A stretch of DNA of 64,000 nt from Alligator mississippiensis (Eukaryota > Chordata > Crocodylia > Alligatoridae), in assembly GCF_030867095.1 (NCBI RefSeq), contig NC_081828.1:218643978-218707977 (forward strand), read 5' to 3'. Positions 21,046 to 32,084 of this stretch are shown piece after piece (the stretch's first letter is position 1; each line of letters starts with the position of its first letter). Below the pieces are notes generated by a model. The model saw only the letters and a program-made list of their open reading frames with translations. It ran no database searches and was not told where the DNA came from. Position numbers and translations under genes: made by a program.

Positions 21046-23400
21046 TCATTCCTACTGATGAATGACTGGCTCTTCTGGGATGGGGACAAGACTGGGATGT
21101 GTGTGCAGTCCAGTGCACCCCTATGGTTAGGGAACCCCATGATCTTGAAGCCTTCAACAATTTCCCTGGGGTTATTGAGGCAGATGAAGTTCTTCACTGC
21201 GATGCCCTGCAGTAGCTGCCATACCTCACATCCCACCACCATGGCCATGCAGGGTGTCATGCCAAATTGGCTCCTGATGAAACAGTCTGGTTGGGGGGGG
21301 GGGGGGCAGTTTCATGATGGCCCTGGCCACCTTTTTTTCTGGTGCGATGGGCAATACATGAAAGTTTCCTGTCACTCAATATATGGCAAGAGCAGAGAGA
21401 TTATGTGGAAGAATGTCTCCCTGCTCATTCCAAACATCTTGAGCCACTGCTGATCATCCCAAGATGAGAATACAATGCATCCCCACCAGTCAGAGGTGCT
21501 TGTGTATGCCCAGAGCTTGCCATCATTGCTCTGTAGGTTCATCCACAAAACCCTGTCACTCTCAAGATCCATGGCTTCCTCTTAGTCCAAACAATTTCCC
21601 AGTATAACAAGCCTTTTGAAACTGCTAACCTGCGTTGGTGCCTCAGGACAAGGGTCAGCATAGCATGCATTATTTTCAGTACCTGGATGACTTCATCATT
21701 GATTTCTTCATTTCTTCTAGTTGAATGTCTCCAGGGCATCCAAGATCAGCTGCATCTCCTCACTGATTCCATCAGGAGTCAACAAAACCATCTTGTTATG
21801 CAGAGAACAGAGCAACACTTGCTTGTGCTAAGGGACTTGTTTAGATAGGGCTGTTGAATAGGGTCATTAGGGTCCATTGAGGGTCATTAGGGTCCACCCT
21901 CCCCAGTCCATCTCTTAAACAAAGAGAACATGAAGTGAAACATCCAAGAAAAGGAGAAAACTTTATGTACAGACAAAACAAGGAAACAAAACAAAGAACC
22001 ACTTTTTAAAAACACTGAAGCAAAACTACTATAACTATGGATCATTATACTATAACTGTACTATAACTATACTATGCTATAACTAAACTATAACTATACT
22101 ATAACAATAACTAAAGAATCATTATAACAATTCTGTAGTACAACAATTCATACATTATTCTGAGCTGGACAGAGAACTGTTCAGTTGTATTGCGTGGATC
22201 CATGCCCAATGTTGCTGCTGATTGGCATGGTAAGGTGCAGGGGCTGCTGCAGAACTGGGTCTGATGACCACCAGGCATAAAATGGTGAGCAGTACACCTG
22301 TCAGTACTTGCCAGTCCTGCCAGATCTGGGTATGCCTCCTGGGTATGCCTCCTGGACTCATGATGGTTGTTTCAGTGCTGGATGCCCACGATGCTTCCTG
22401 CAGCTCAATGGACCTGACTGACCAGTGGTTGCAGCCACTGCTTTCATTCCCTGAGAGCATTCACCAGACTGTCAGTTCGAGCACTGGCTGCAGCCAGCCT
22501 TTGGTGCCTGACCATCCTTGGTGGAGGTGTTGGAATCAGAGCTGAAAATCAAGAAAATAAAGAAAATTCATAAATGTGGTAATTAGAATGACTTATGGAT
22601 GCTTGCTGCTCTAAAAAGAAATGCTCAGTAAATCCTGCAAGCAAAAAAGAAGCATTCAGTCCAAAATCGGTGCCTGGCCATGGGGTTGGGGGTGGCGGGG
22701 TGGTGTATTAGGTCCATATTGGCTGTAAACAAGTGAGATCCTGCTTTACACAAGCAGGTGAAAACAAGTTTCCCTCCCCACTTCACCTCTCAGCCCAGTC
22801 TAATCACAGCTGTCATTCCAGGTGACAGGTGACTGACTATAAGGTTCCCCAGGACTTAACATACCTTGTGTGGAGGTTGTGGTCCTTGGTATATCCTCCT
22901 GAGAAGAAGTGACTGGTGACATGCCTGGGACTCTTCTGCTTTCTTCTCCACTGGAGTGGCTGGATTACCTGTGAGTGGCAGCCAGGGTTGGCAAAGTGGT
23001 CTCAGGTGAGGGCACCCCAGAGGCTTTTGTCACTCTCTGTGCATACCTATACAGTTCCTCCATTAGTGACTGGAGGTACCTGTAGTGAGCCACATGATAC
23101 ACTGGGGGGCCCTGGCTCTGTGATCATGCAACATCCCTGTGGAATTTTGCCTGCAGCATCTTAGCCTTGACCCAGCACTTCAGTGATGTTCTGTTGTGAC
23201 CCCACTCTGACAATCTCTGGGGAACATCAAGGTAGATGTACCAGTTGGCACATGGGCTGCAGACAAACTGGTACATGACATCAGGGTCCCTCAGCACATG
23301 CACCAGGCTCTTCATTTCAGTGAAGGTCAAAGTGGACTGAGAACTATGCACTGTTGGCTGCTTGCTGCTGCCATGAACATTAGACATCTCAGCTCAATAA
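21046..23400 (-). mobile_element. Decayed Harbinger transposon (transposase and Myb-like gene)
   Basis: Read on minus. A Myb/SANT-like protein remnant lies at 23,387-23,124 (EMKSLVHVLRDPDVMYQF, RLSEWGHNRTSLKCWVKAKM), as expected for the second Harbinger protein. A HARBI1-like transposase follows: MHAMLTLVLRHQRR (about 21,720), WLKMFGMSRETFFHIISLLL (about 21,400) and GFPNHRGALDCTHIPVLSP (about 21,110), the first catalytic Asp region. The remaining DDE portion is missing where the CR1 begins. There are several frame breaks and a poly-G/C run at 21,293-21,306. An ACTATAACT-rich microsatellite at 22,020-22,110 lies inside. Confidence 0.75.
22020..22110. repeat. ACTATAACT-rich microsatellite
   Basis: Imperfect reiteration of CTATAACTATA across about 90 bases, within the Harbinger remnant. 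Confidence 0.8.
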
Positions 23401-23446
23401 GGGATAACCCAGGGAGCTGTGCACTCAATTTATAGGTCTTCATAAT

Positions 23447-23510
23447 TTCATAGTTGGTAGGGTTGGAAGGGACCTAAGCAGATCTGCTAGTTTGACCCCC
23501 TGTTTCTATT
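23447..23510 (-). mobile_element. CR1 3' tail scrap
   Basis: AATTTCATAGTTGGTAGGGT followed by TGGAAGGGACCTAAGCAGAT is a CR1 3' terminus; only about 60 bases remain. Confidence 0.75.
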
Positions 23511-23527
23511 TCCCCATAAAGACCTCC

Positions 23528-23702
23528 TGCCGAATCACCGAATCTCTTTCAAATCTTTTCCAAATCAGTTCAGAGGCTCCAAATCGATTCAGAACATTTT
23601 AAGCTTCTAGCGATTCAATTCAGGTTCACAGATTTGGCCTCTGAATCAGGCCAAATCTTCTCCAAATCGAATTACCCACCGAAGCTTTGCACAGCCCTAC
23701 TA
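23528..23702 (-). mobile_element. GGGCTG-type MITE end
   Basis: Read on minus it starts TAGGGCTGTGCAAAGCTTCG, then has reiterated GATTTGG/GAATC motifs of alternating polarity. This is the terminal part of the family also seen at 24.9-25.8, 41.5, 43.2 and 59.2 kb. Confidence 0.65.
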
Positions 23703-24690
23703 GCAAACAGGCATGACTACCACCATGCCCCCATTCTCCACCACCACCCCACCCTGATTCTTGTCTCGCTATCCTGTATACCCTTCACCAGTCCTGTACA
23801 CATTATCATGGTGGTGATACTACCATCACCCACTGTCTTCATGCTTCCCTCCCCACACAAACTTCCCTCCACCGCACCCACCCCAGTCTCCTCCCCCCTG
23901 CCCCAAGCCCTCTGTCAGCCACAACATTGGTACCAGGAGCCAGGGGCAGAAGTGCAGCTGGTGATAAGTTTTCCGTTGTGGGAGGGCTTGGACTTATGGT
24001 AATAGAGGAAAGCATGGAAGTATAGGTTAAGGTATGTTAGAACATGTCAGGCTAACTGCTGTCTCTGTCTTACAATTACCCTCCAGCTGTGCCTCATTTG
24101 AGAATGGCTGATGCTGGGATGTTGTTTTTTGATAGGCAGAAGACTTTGAAGGGGGAATTTTAGATCTTTCATTTTAGTCATAGCTTTCTAGTTGTGGGAT
24201 AGGTGAGTGGGTATTCAGCAGTGTTTCAGTTTTCACCATTTGTTGGTTTTGAATTAAACTTTTATTTTTGAAAGTTTCTGTTTTCAATCAATGTACACAG
24301 TGCTTTAGTGATCTGTGGGGCATCAGTCTTGTGGGTGGTGGATGCTGCTGGTGATGGGGGTGTCCCTTGAGAGGGGGGTGTTGGTGTGATTCTGGTGTGC
24401 AGGATGTTTTTGGCATCTGTATCCTACATGACCCTAAGATGCACAGAATGGCTTTGGGGTCAGACAGACCCTCCCATCTGGGCTTGGCCCAGCCTGGCCC
24501 CAAAATGATCCAGGTGAACCCCTTGGTCTGGTACCAAAAATTTGCAACAGTTGTGGAGCATGTCTGCTGTTGTTCAAATGTTGCTCAGGAACTACAGTAT
24601 TGGAGAGTAGGGGGAGGAGCTGAACTTTCTTTGGCCAGGTCACCTCAAGACTACTCAAGTCTGACAAGTCTTGACACCTCAAGACTACTG
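23703..24690. other. Unassigned sequence
   Basis: I see no gene here. It includes a C-rich stretch at 23,700-23,930 and purine/pyrimidine-biased tracts; the short frames show no recognisable domain. Confidence 0.5.
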
Positions 24691-24691
24691 T

Positions 24692-24776
24692 TTGGGCGGC
24701 TAGGAGCTGGAACCAACTTCCAAGGGAAGTGGTGCTTGTCCCTACCCTTGGAGTCTTCAAAAGGAGGCTAGACAGC
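24692..24776 (+). mobile_element. CR1 3' coding scrap
   Basis: GCTGGAACCAACTTCCAAGG followed by GAAGTGGTGCTTGTCCCTAC and AGTCTTCAAAAGGAGGCTAG matches the WNQLPREVVLAPTLGVFKRRL segment of CR1 ORF2. Confidence 0.75.
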
Positions 24777-24934
24777 TTAGAAGAGGAAGGGGCAGTGGAG
24801 GGTGGGGGAAGGACTGATACCTCTAGCTGGCCAGTGACTGTGATTTTTCCCTGACTGCCCTTCCATCACAATGTCTGCGGGGAGGTAAATAGAAACAGCA
24901 TAAAAGCCTGTGTGTGTTACCCCATTGTGGTGTA

Positions 24935-25290
24935 ACACATATACGTGACATAAGTTTTGCTTTCAATACTTTCCCAGAAATTGCAATACTTTCCTGGACC
25001 TATCTCCTTGAAACATGGCAGACTTCATGCCCTCAGAAGGGGCTACCATCCCTGCAAGTTTCATCCAAATCAGACAAAAAATGACCAAGTTATAGGTATT
25101 TAATTAATTCCTCATTATTCTCTATGGCTGAATCTCCAAATCTCTATGAACTGGTGCTGAATCTTCCAAAGCCAATTCAGCCTCGTTGATTCAGAACAGT
25201 GATCTGAAACTCCAAATTGAATTGCTGGCCTCTAAATCTGTCAAATCTGAATCTGAATTGAATAGTTCCCTATTTTCACAAGCCTGCTGC
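24935..25290 (-). mobile_element. GGGCTG-type MITE with tandem-unit body
   Basis: Read on minus: GAATTC/GATTTGG-rich terminal part (about 25,290-25,130), a hinge resembling CCATAGAG-ATAATG, a TATAACTTGG block, then the unit GATGAAACTTGCAGGGATGG with TGCCATGTTTCAAGGAGATA. It is in opposite orientation to the copy at 25,407. Confidence 0.6.
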
Positions 25291-25406
25291 TCAGGTCTTG
25301 GCCCCTCTAAGAACTGGGAGCCAATCAGCATTGAGACAGGGCTGTTCTCTGCCCACCTCGTCCTGGCAGTGCATGGCTCTTGGCTCCCCATTAGAGCTGA
25401 GAAGTA

Positions 25407-25830
25407 GGGCTGCCCAAAGTTTTAGATCGTGATTTAGATTTGGAGATGATTTAGAGGCTGAATCTCTGAATCTGAATTGAATTGGTAGAAGCTTTAGGAT
25501 TTCTGAATCAATTTGGAGCTTTTGAATCGATTCAGAAAAAGATTCTGCGATTCAGAGATTCGTCCATAGGGTACAATGGGGAATCAATGAAATATCTATA
25601 TATATATCTATAACTTTGTTGTGGTTTGGCTGATTTGAATGAAACTTGCAGTAGTGGTAGCCCCTCCTTAGGGCATAAAGTGTGTCAAGTTTCAAGGTCA
25701 TAGTGCAAGGGTTTCTGGGAAATTGCACCTGAAATTCCTGAGAGCAAAGTTGATTTTATGTATGTGTATTAGGCTACAGTGGGGTGAAAATGGCAGGAGT
25801 GGTAGCTCTTGCTGAGGCATATCAGGGGGT
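25407..25830 (+). mobile_element. GGGCTG-type MITE with two ~145-bp tandem units
   Basis: Starts TAGGGCTGCCCAAAG, followed by palindromic GATTTGGAGAT and GAATCGATTC motifs, then the hinge TCCATAGGGTACAATGGGGA and ATCTATAACTTTG. Two tandem units follow, keyed by TGGTAGCCCCT (about 25,660) and TGGTAGCTCTTGC (about 25,800). No coding capacity. Confidence 0.65.
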
Positions 25831-26154
25831 GCATATGCACCCCTGTGCATCCCTTATGTGTCACCATTGAGAGAGAGGTTGCTTTCCTCTGGGGTGGGGT
25901 GTGTTGGGACCCAGAGGCCTTCAGGCCTGGGTTTTGAACTGTGCTGTGTGCTGAACTTGAATTGTGGTCAAGACTTGCACCAGTGAACAGGAGCATATGG
26001 AAAAACACGGTCCCTGACTGAAAATGAATCAGAAAGTTGGCTAACTAGGTTGAAAAAATATAGCCCGGGCAAGAGGAACAGTCAGAGCAAAACCTACCCC
26101 CACCTAAGAATGCAAAGATTCTCTCACAATAGAAAATTCCAGTTAAGGGTAATC

Positions 26155-27021
26155 ATATTTGGCAAAGTGCCACGTGGTGGATGCTGCCAATGAGCCCTAG
26201 GAAAGGTAGTCCCATCAAAGCTGGGCTACCAGTGGCACAATGCAGATAGGCACATGCTGCACCACAAGGGTCCTCTTGGTGTCTGCGGCAACTCAGAGGC
26301 CTCCACCCAGATGGAACCCCTGGTTCTGTGCTCCACAATGATGGAGCCTCTGTCTCTCAGCTGCGGAGGCTGCCTGGCATGTTTCCAGGCATATGGCACA
26401 AGGAGCATGGCCACCTTCCCTTGGTAGGTTTGCTCCACTTTGGAGTCTCTGGGGCACCAGATAGAGGAGCTCCAGGCCACAGTCCAGAGACTGAGTGCCA
26501 TCAGGGAAGGTGAGCAGGAGATAGACTCCTAGTGTCAGGCCCTTCACCCCCTGTATGCGGAGGGTAGACCAAGGTCACCATCCAGGACAAGGGAGGACTT
26601 GGGGATCTCCCATACTGTCCAGCCAGGGGGTTGGACCAAGGTGGTCAATAGCCCCAAGGCCCACTGCACCAAGGTCCCCTCCAATCTGGAGCTTTGAACA
26701 GATAAAAAACTCTTGCAGCCCCAGTAGAGCCTGCAGAGCTGCCAGCTCCTGCAGGCAAGGGAGAATCATCCACAGCTACTGTCCCTGCTCTCCCTAAGGT
26801 CACTTATAGAGTGCTCATCGTGGGAGACTCCCTCCTCAGGGGGACTGAGGGCACAATCTGCAGCTCTGACCCTTTAGCTGGGGAGGTCTGATGCTTTCCG
26901 GGAGCCCATATCCAGGACACGGCCAAGAGGATCCCAAAACTCATCTGGCCCACTGACCACTACCCTATGCTCCTTATCCATGTGGGCATGAATAACATGG
27001 CTCGGAGCAATCCCAGCTGTA
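26155..27021 (+). mobile_element. CR1 ORF1 fragment
   Basis: Plus-strand remnants of CR1 ORF1: a Cys-rich motif CGGCLACFQAYG (about 26,360), a short coiled coil (LGHQIEELQATVQRL), a Pro/Arg-rich hinge (AEGRPRSPSRTRE) and the start of the SGNH esterase domain (SSWETPSSGG reads the GDS block in a shifted frame; HYPMLLIHVG near 26,960). Frameshifts and stops are frequent. It is truncated at 27,021, where an inverted CR1 piece begins. Confidence 0.75.
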
Positions 27022-28565
27022 ACCTGGTCATAAAAAGAGACTAGATTGGTCAGGCACAATCTGCCTGCTATGAACCCATGCTTGTTTCCCCTCAGCATAA
27101 TTTGTCCTGCCGGGCTCTTGCAAATGTAAGCCTTGATAATTTTTTCAAAGACTTTGCCAAGGATGGAGGTGAGACTGACTGGCCTATAGTTGCCCGGGTC
27201 CTCCTTCCTCCCCTTCTTGAAAATGGGGACCACATGGCCCTTTTCCAGTCCTCCGGGACTTGGCCCATGCACCATGAGTGTTCAAATATTCCCGCCAGTG
27301 GCTCTGCAATGACGTTGGCCAGTGCCTTCAGCACCCTCGGATGGAGCTCATCCGGGCCTGCCGACTTAAATGCATCCAGTTCCTCCAAGTGCCTCTGCAC
27401 CATCTCAGGGTCTACGCATGGCAGTCTGGTGCCCTGCTGCTGCTTCTCTACAACCCCAGGGAGAGACTTGTCGTGCCCCTCACTTGGGAGCACTGAGGCA
27501 AAGAACTCATTGAGGAGTTCAGCCTTGTCCCCCCTGTCTGTCACCAATTGTTTCTGCCCATTTAGTAGGGGTCCTATTCCTCCCTGGGCCTTCCTTTTAC
27601 TCCCTATATATCTAAAAAACAATTTTTTTGTTATCCTTAACTTGGGATGCCATCCTCAGCTCCATGGTAGCTTTGGCCCATCTAACTGCCTCCCTAGAAG
27701 CCCGAGCAGAGGAGGTATACTTCTCTTTGGTAATCTCTCCCTGTTTCCACTTTTTATATGCTCCCCGTTTAGTCCGCAGGCTGCCCTGGATTTCTCTGGT
27801 CAGCTAATGAAGCCTCCTGGCCCCTTTCCTTCTTTTTCCTTGCATCGGGATTGTCTCCCTCTGTGCCCAAAGGATCATTTCCTTAAGGCACAGCCACCCT
27901 TCCTGGGCTCCCATCTCTTCAAAACTCCTACTCTGCAGTGAGTCCTTGACTAATCGCCTGATTTCATTGAGATCAGCTTTCCTAAAGTCTAGCACTTTCA
28001 CCCTACTAGTTACCTTACCCACTCAACGTCTTATGGTGAATTCTATTATTTGGTGATCACTGTCCCCCAGGTGACCACTGATCTGTAGGTCCCATACCAT
28101 GTCATCCCCCGTTGCCAATACCAGGTCCCATAAGGCATTCCCCCTAGTGAGACCATGTACCTCCTGCATCAGGTGGAGGTCCTGTACACAGGATAGGAAC
28201 CTGCATGAGTGGTGGGACTTTGTTGTCTGTGTCTCCCAGCAGATGTCTGGGTAGTTTAGGTCCCCCATGACTACCGCCTCCTTAGTTTTTATGGTCTCTG
28301 AGAGCTACCTCAGGAGCCCCAAATCTAGTTCTTCCCCTTGGTGTGGGGGTCTGTAGCAGACCCCTACCACCAAATCCCTTTCTCCTTGACCCCCATGTAA
28401 CCTAACCCACAATCCCTCTACTTTCTCCTCCTCCAGTTCCGCTTTGATAAGGGTCGATGTATATCGCTCATTGACATAGAGTGCAACCCCTCCCCCTTTC
28501 TTCCCCGCCACGTCCTTTCTGTACAGCTTATAACCCTCAATATGTACCGCCCAGTCATCGGAAGA
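27022..28565 (-). mobile_element. CR1 ORF2 piece, endonuclease to mid-RT, inverted
   Basis: On minus the order is endonuclease (KKGGGVALYVNERYTS and VVGVCYRPPHQGEELD at 28,530-28,350; GDLNYPDICW at 28,260; LGDSDHQIIEFTIRR), the linker (VKVLDFRKADLNEIRRLV) and RT blocks (AFKSAGPDELHPRVLKALA, FKKGRKEDPGNYRPVSLTSI, GRLCLTNLVSFYDQV). It is abruptly joined at 27,022 to the plus-strand ORF1 fragment. No 3' end is present. Confidence 0.85.
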
Positions 28566-28566
28566 A

Positions 28567-30132
28567 TCCCTTTTCATTGGATGCAGGTGGAGTACTGCAT
28601 CCAATGCTGGGCTCCACAGTTCAAGGAGGGTGTGGAGAAGTTTGAGAGAGTCCAGAGGAGAGCCACACACATGATCGGAGGGCAGAAAAACAGGCCTTAT
28701 GATGATAGGCTGAGAGCCATGGGACTTTTCATCCTGGAAAAGCACAGGCTCAGTGGGGACCTGGTGGCTATTTACACATATGTAAGGGGTGTATGTAACA
28801 GGGAACGCTAGCTCTGTTACCAAGAAACAGGGTGGTCCCTTTAAATCTGGAACCTTCCATGCACAGACAGCTGGTCAAGTAGGGGTTAAGGATTGAGCCC
28901 TGGTCAGGTGACAGGAAGGGGAAGGCCAGAACCCTATAGATGGTGAGTGGAGAGGGCCAGAGAGGCAGCAGAAAGGGGGACTCCCAATGACCATGGTGCT
29001 GCTGGGGCAGCCTCTTTGGGGAGAATACACCCCACTGTGAGTCAGAAACATGATCACCTAAAGTAAGCGGGCACATTGCCTCTCTTCTTTCTTCAGTATT
29101 ATTTTTCATGATATGGCCATAGAAGCCTATGGTTTATGTGGGATGTTAAAAGTCAGTGGTTTGTGGCTGAGGCTGTAGGGGTGGAGGAGGCCTCATTGGC
29201 ACCAAGGGGCACTGTGATAAGGGGCTCAGGAAGCCCTATGGCACTAGAGTTGCCGCATTAGGGCCACATGCCCAAAGAAGCTAGAAAGGGAGATAGGAGT
29301 CTTGAAGCCAGGTTCTAGCAAGTGGGCTTAGGTGAAAGGCCCTAACTATAGAAAGAGGAGCAAAACTGAAGGGGGATGAGAAACCAACAGTCTGTCACCA
29401 CAGGGGCTCACAGTGTAGAAGGGCCAGTAGGCCTGGTGTCACAGAGTGCATGGAACAGAGGGCCTTGAGCCCGAGCGAGTTTCAGAGAGAGAGCCTCAGA
29501 GTCAAGCCCCGATTAGCGGGTTTTGACTGACAAGTCTAGCTAGCGAGAGAAGGGGTAAGCCCACAGTGGCTGAGACCCCAACGTAAAGAGGAATTTATAA
29601 AACCATCTGTGAAGCTTGGGCTGCGGTGTAGGGGAGGAACGGAGCCACAGATAGCACCCCCTGGCACCGGGGCAAGAAAATGGGCAGTCTCTCGCCTAAT
29701 TAAGATAATTAATTAGATAACAACGAGTGGCAGATGAGAAGGTGGGCGGCTGGCTCAGAAACAGATGAGCAGGCCAAAGGCAAATCAGCCCCGAGAAGCC
29801 CCCCCATTACAGTGTACATCAGGATATGGGGGAATGCCTGTTCATCAGAGCACCCCAAGGGATGACAAAGTCATATGGTTACAAACTCCCCCAAGACCGT
29901 TTCAGGCTGGACATAAGGAAGAACTTCTTTACTGTCCAAGCCCACAAGGCCTGGAACAGAATGCCATCATAGGTGGTGCAAACACCTTCTCTGGACTCCT
30001 TTAAGAGATGTTTGGATGTTTATCATGCTGGGATCCTTTTACCCCAGCTGACTTCCTGCCCCTGAGGCAGGAGGCTGGTCTTGATGATCTTCCGAGGTCC
30101 CTTCCAACCCTAATGTCTATGAAATCTATGAA
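28567..30132 (+). mobile_element. CR1 3' end split by a solo LTR
   Basis: CR1 sequence at 28,567-28,793 (FERVQRRATHMIGG, RLRAMGLFILEKHRLSGDLV) resumes at 29,817-30,132 (GECLFIRAPQGMT, QDRFRLDIRKNFFTVQA) and ends with the tail TCTATGAAATCTATGAATTA. The interruption is exactly the LTR plus its target duplication. Confidence 0.9.
28794..29811 (+). mobile_element. Solo LTR (family A) inside a CR1
   Basis: Begins TGTAACAGGGAACG, ends CCCCCCATTACA, and is flanked by perfect 5-bp GTGTA duplications (28,789-28,793 and 29,812-29,816). It is 1,018 bp and homologous to 316-1,343. No internal region. It is younger than the CR1 it splits. Confidence 0.92.
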
Positions 30133-30239
30133 TTAACAGTCTTTTAGAGAAGCTGGCCACTGTAGTCCCCTTGGTTTACCTGTTAGCACAGGTTATGTCT
30201 TGTGTCAGGGTTGATAATAGTTGTACAAAGAGTTTAGAT

Positions 30240-30360
30240 TATGCATCGTAGAGGATGGTTTGGACAGGGCTGATCCTGCCTCAGTCAGGGAGTTGGATGA
30301 GATGATCCCTGGAGCTGCCTTCCAGCCTCCCTTCTCTATGGATCTATAATTCTATGAAAA
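30240..30360 (+). mobile_element. CR1-type 3' end fragment
   Basis: GACAGGGCTGATCCTGCCTC followed by GGGAGTTGGATGAGATGATC and the tail TATAATTCTATGA identify an older CR1 subfamily terminus. Confidence 0.7.
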
Positions 30361-32030
30361 TGTAGATGAGATTTTGTCACGTTGAGCCACTGAGAGGACA
30401 TTCCTCAAGCTGGTAGGTGGATAGTCCTAAATGTGTAACCACATGAAGGGTATTGCATGGACATGGCCTCAAACTCTTGTGAGATGAGTGTTTTCAGTCC
30501 AGGTGGGAGGGGTCCCAGTGGGAGGTACTTCAACATTTTCACCTTTTGTTTTTTACTTCTTTATAATTAAAGTCTATACAAGTAAAAAATAAATAAAGTC
30601 TCTCTGTCTCCTTCATGCAGTTATGTTGGTCCAAGCAGATAAAGGTAATACCCCCTATGTGTCCAGTGAATGCCTTCCCTAAGCACTCTTTAAGCATCTC
30701 CACACCTCAGGTTTAGCTCTAACCAGCTGCTCTTGTCTCAAAGGTGACATCACACGAAAGGGATGAAGAAGACCCCTGCTTCTGGTAGAAGGCTTCAGCA
30801 GCAAGTACATTGGCAGAATGACAGTAGATGATGGCACAGAAACATGAACATGATCTGAGACAGACTGAAACATACCTGGAATGGGAGCATCACTGTGGCA
30901 CTCATAGAACATCCCCAGCCAGAAAGGGCATCAGAAGTCAAGTGTCTCAATGGTACATGTGCCAGCATAAACCATGGTGGTAGCAGAGACTGTTTCTAGC
31001 CTAAAACACATGAGGACCAGGGCAGGAAACAGAAGGTCTGTCCCCACTGCAGCAACTAACCGTAACTGTACTGGAGGCAGAAATGCCATAGCCTGGCAGT
31101 GGGAAGGTGACTTATGTTTTCACCTGGGAGAGGGCTCAGGCAGTAGGAGAGGACTTTCAACTTTGCTGCTGATAGGTGCCGAGAGGCAATGGTTAGATGC
31201 TGAATTTAGAAATGCCCAACCCAGTGCACATTGGTGTAACATGAGGATTGTGCTTGGAGAAGTCCTCTCTCTCCTGTCCCCATTAAGCAGCACCCAAGGG
31301 GAGCAGCAGGCAGCTGCCTTGAGCATCATGTGTCATGATGTGCAGAGCATCCCAGGAATTGTCTTGCTCAAGAGCAGTTGTTAAGCCTACTGCTGCTGGG
31401 GAAGCTTTCATTCATTTTTTGCCATGAAAGCTCATGTCAGGAGGGTAAAAGTTGGCCAATTTCAGTGACTAAAAAAATGGGGTCAATCCTTCCCCCAGCA
31501 GCAGCAGACTCCTCTGTTGGTGTGTAGAGCTATGATTCACAGAATGCCATGTGGTCCCTGACACATTGCTCGCACTGCTGCAACACCCAGGCAGTAAGTA
31601 GAAGCAAACAGGGAATGGGAGAGAGAAGTGCCCCCCTCCTTTCTGGCTCCCCTCATCTGTGCTATAGGAGAGGGCAGATGAGAGCAGCAGAGGCCAACCT
31701 TTTTGGCAAGAGTCTCACAAATTAAACCCTGTGCCCTCCCTAAGTGTCTAAAGGATCCCCTTCCCCTGCCTGACCTGCTTCTCTGTGGCCTGCTGTAGCA
31801 AAACCCCCACATTTTCTTTTTTTGTTTTTCTTTTAAAGTGCATTCCCTCCCCTTCCCCAACCATTTCTGACTTTGTATCTTCATCTCTATTCCCTATAGA
31901 TAAGTCTAAGTAAGGTAAGATGTAGGATAAGCTTTAACATTTTATTTTAGGTAGTAAGTTTTATTTCTTTCCCCTCTGCAAATAAGTGCCCTGCTATTTT
32001 GATATAGATATCCACTGTTTTATAAGTGAT
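30361..32030. other. Largely unassigned sequence
   Basis: No recognisable gene. At 31,686-31,800 GGCCAACCTTTTTGGCAAGA resembles one end of the hAT at 49,747, but the other end was not found. A T-rich tract lies near 31,815. Confidence 0.45.
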
Positions 32031-32058
32031 AATTATTATGTTTGTATTGATTTCCGTG

Positions 32059-32076
32059 CCCCCCCCCCCCCCCCCG
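32059..32076. repeat. Poly-C tract
   Basis: An uninterrupted run of C of about 17 bases; its length may be unstable or misassembled. Confidence 0.9.
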
Positions 32077-32084
32077 CTTTTATA

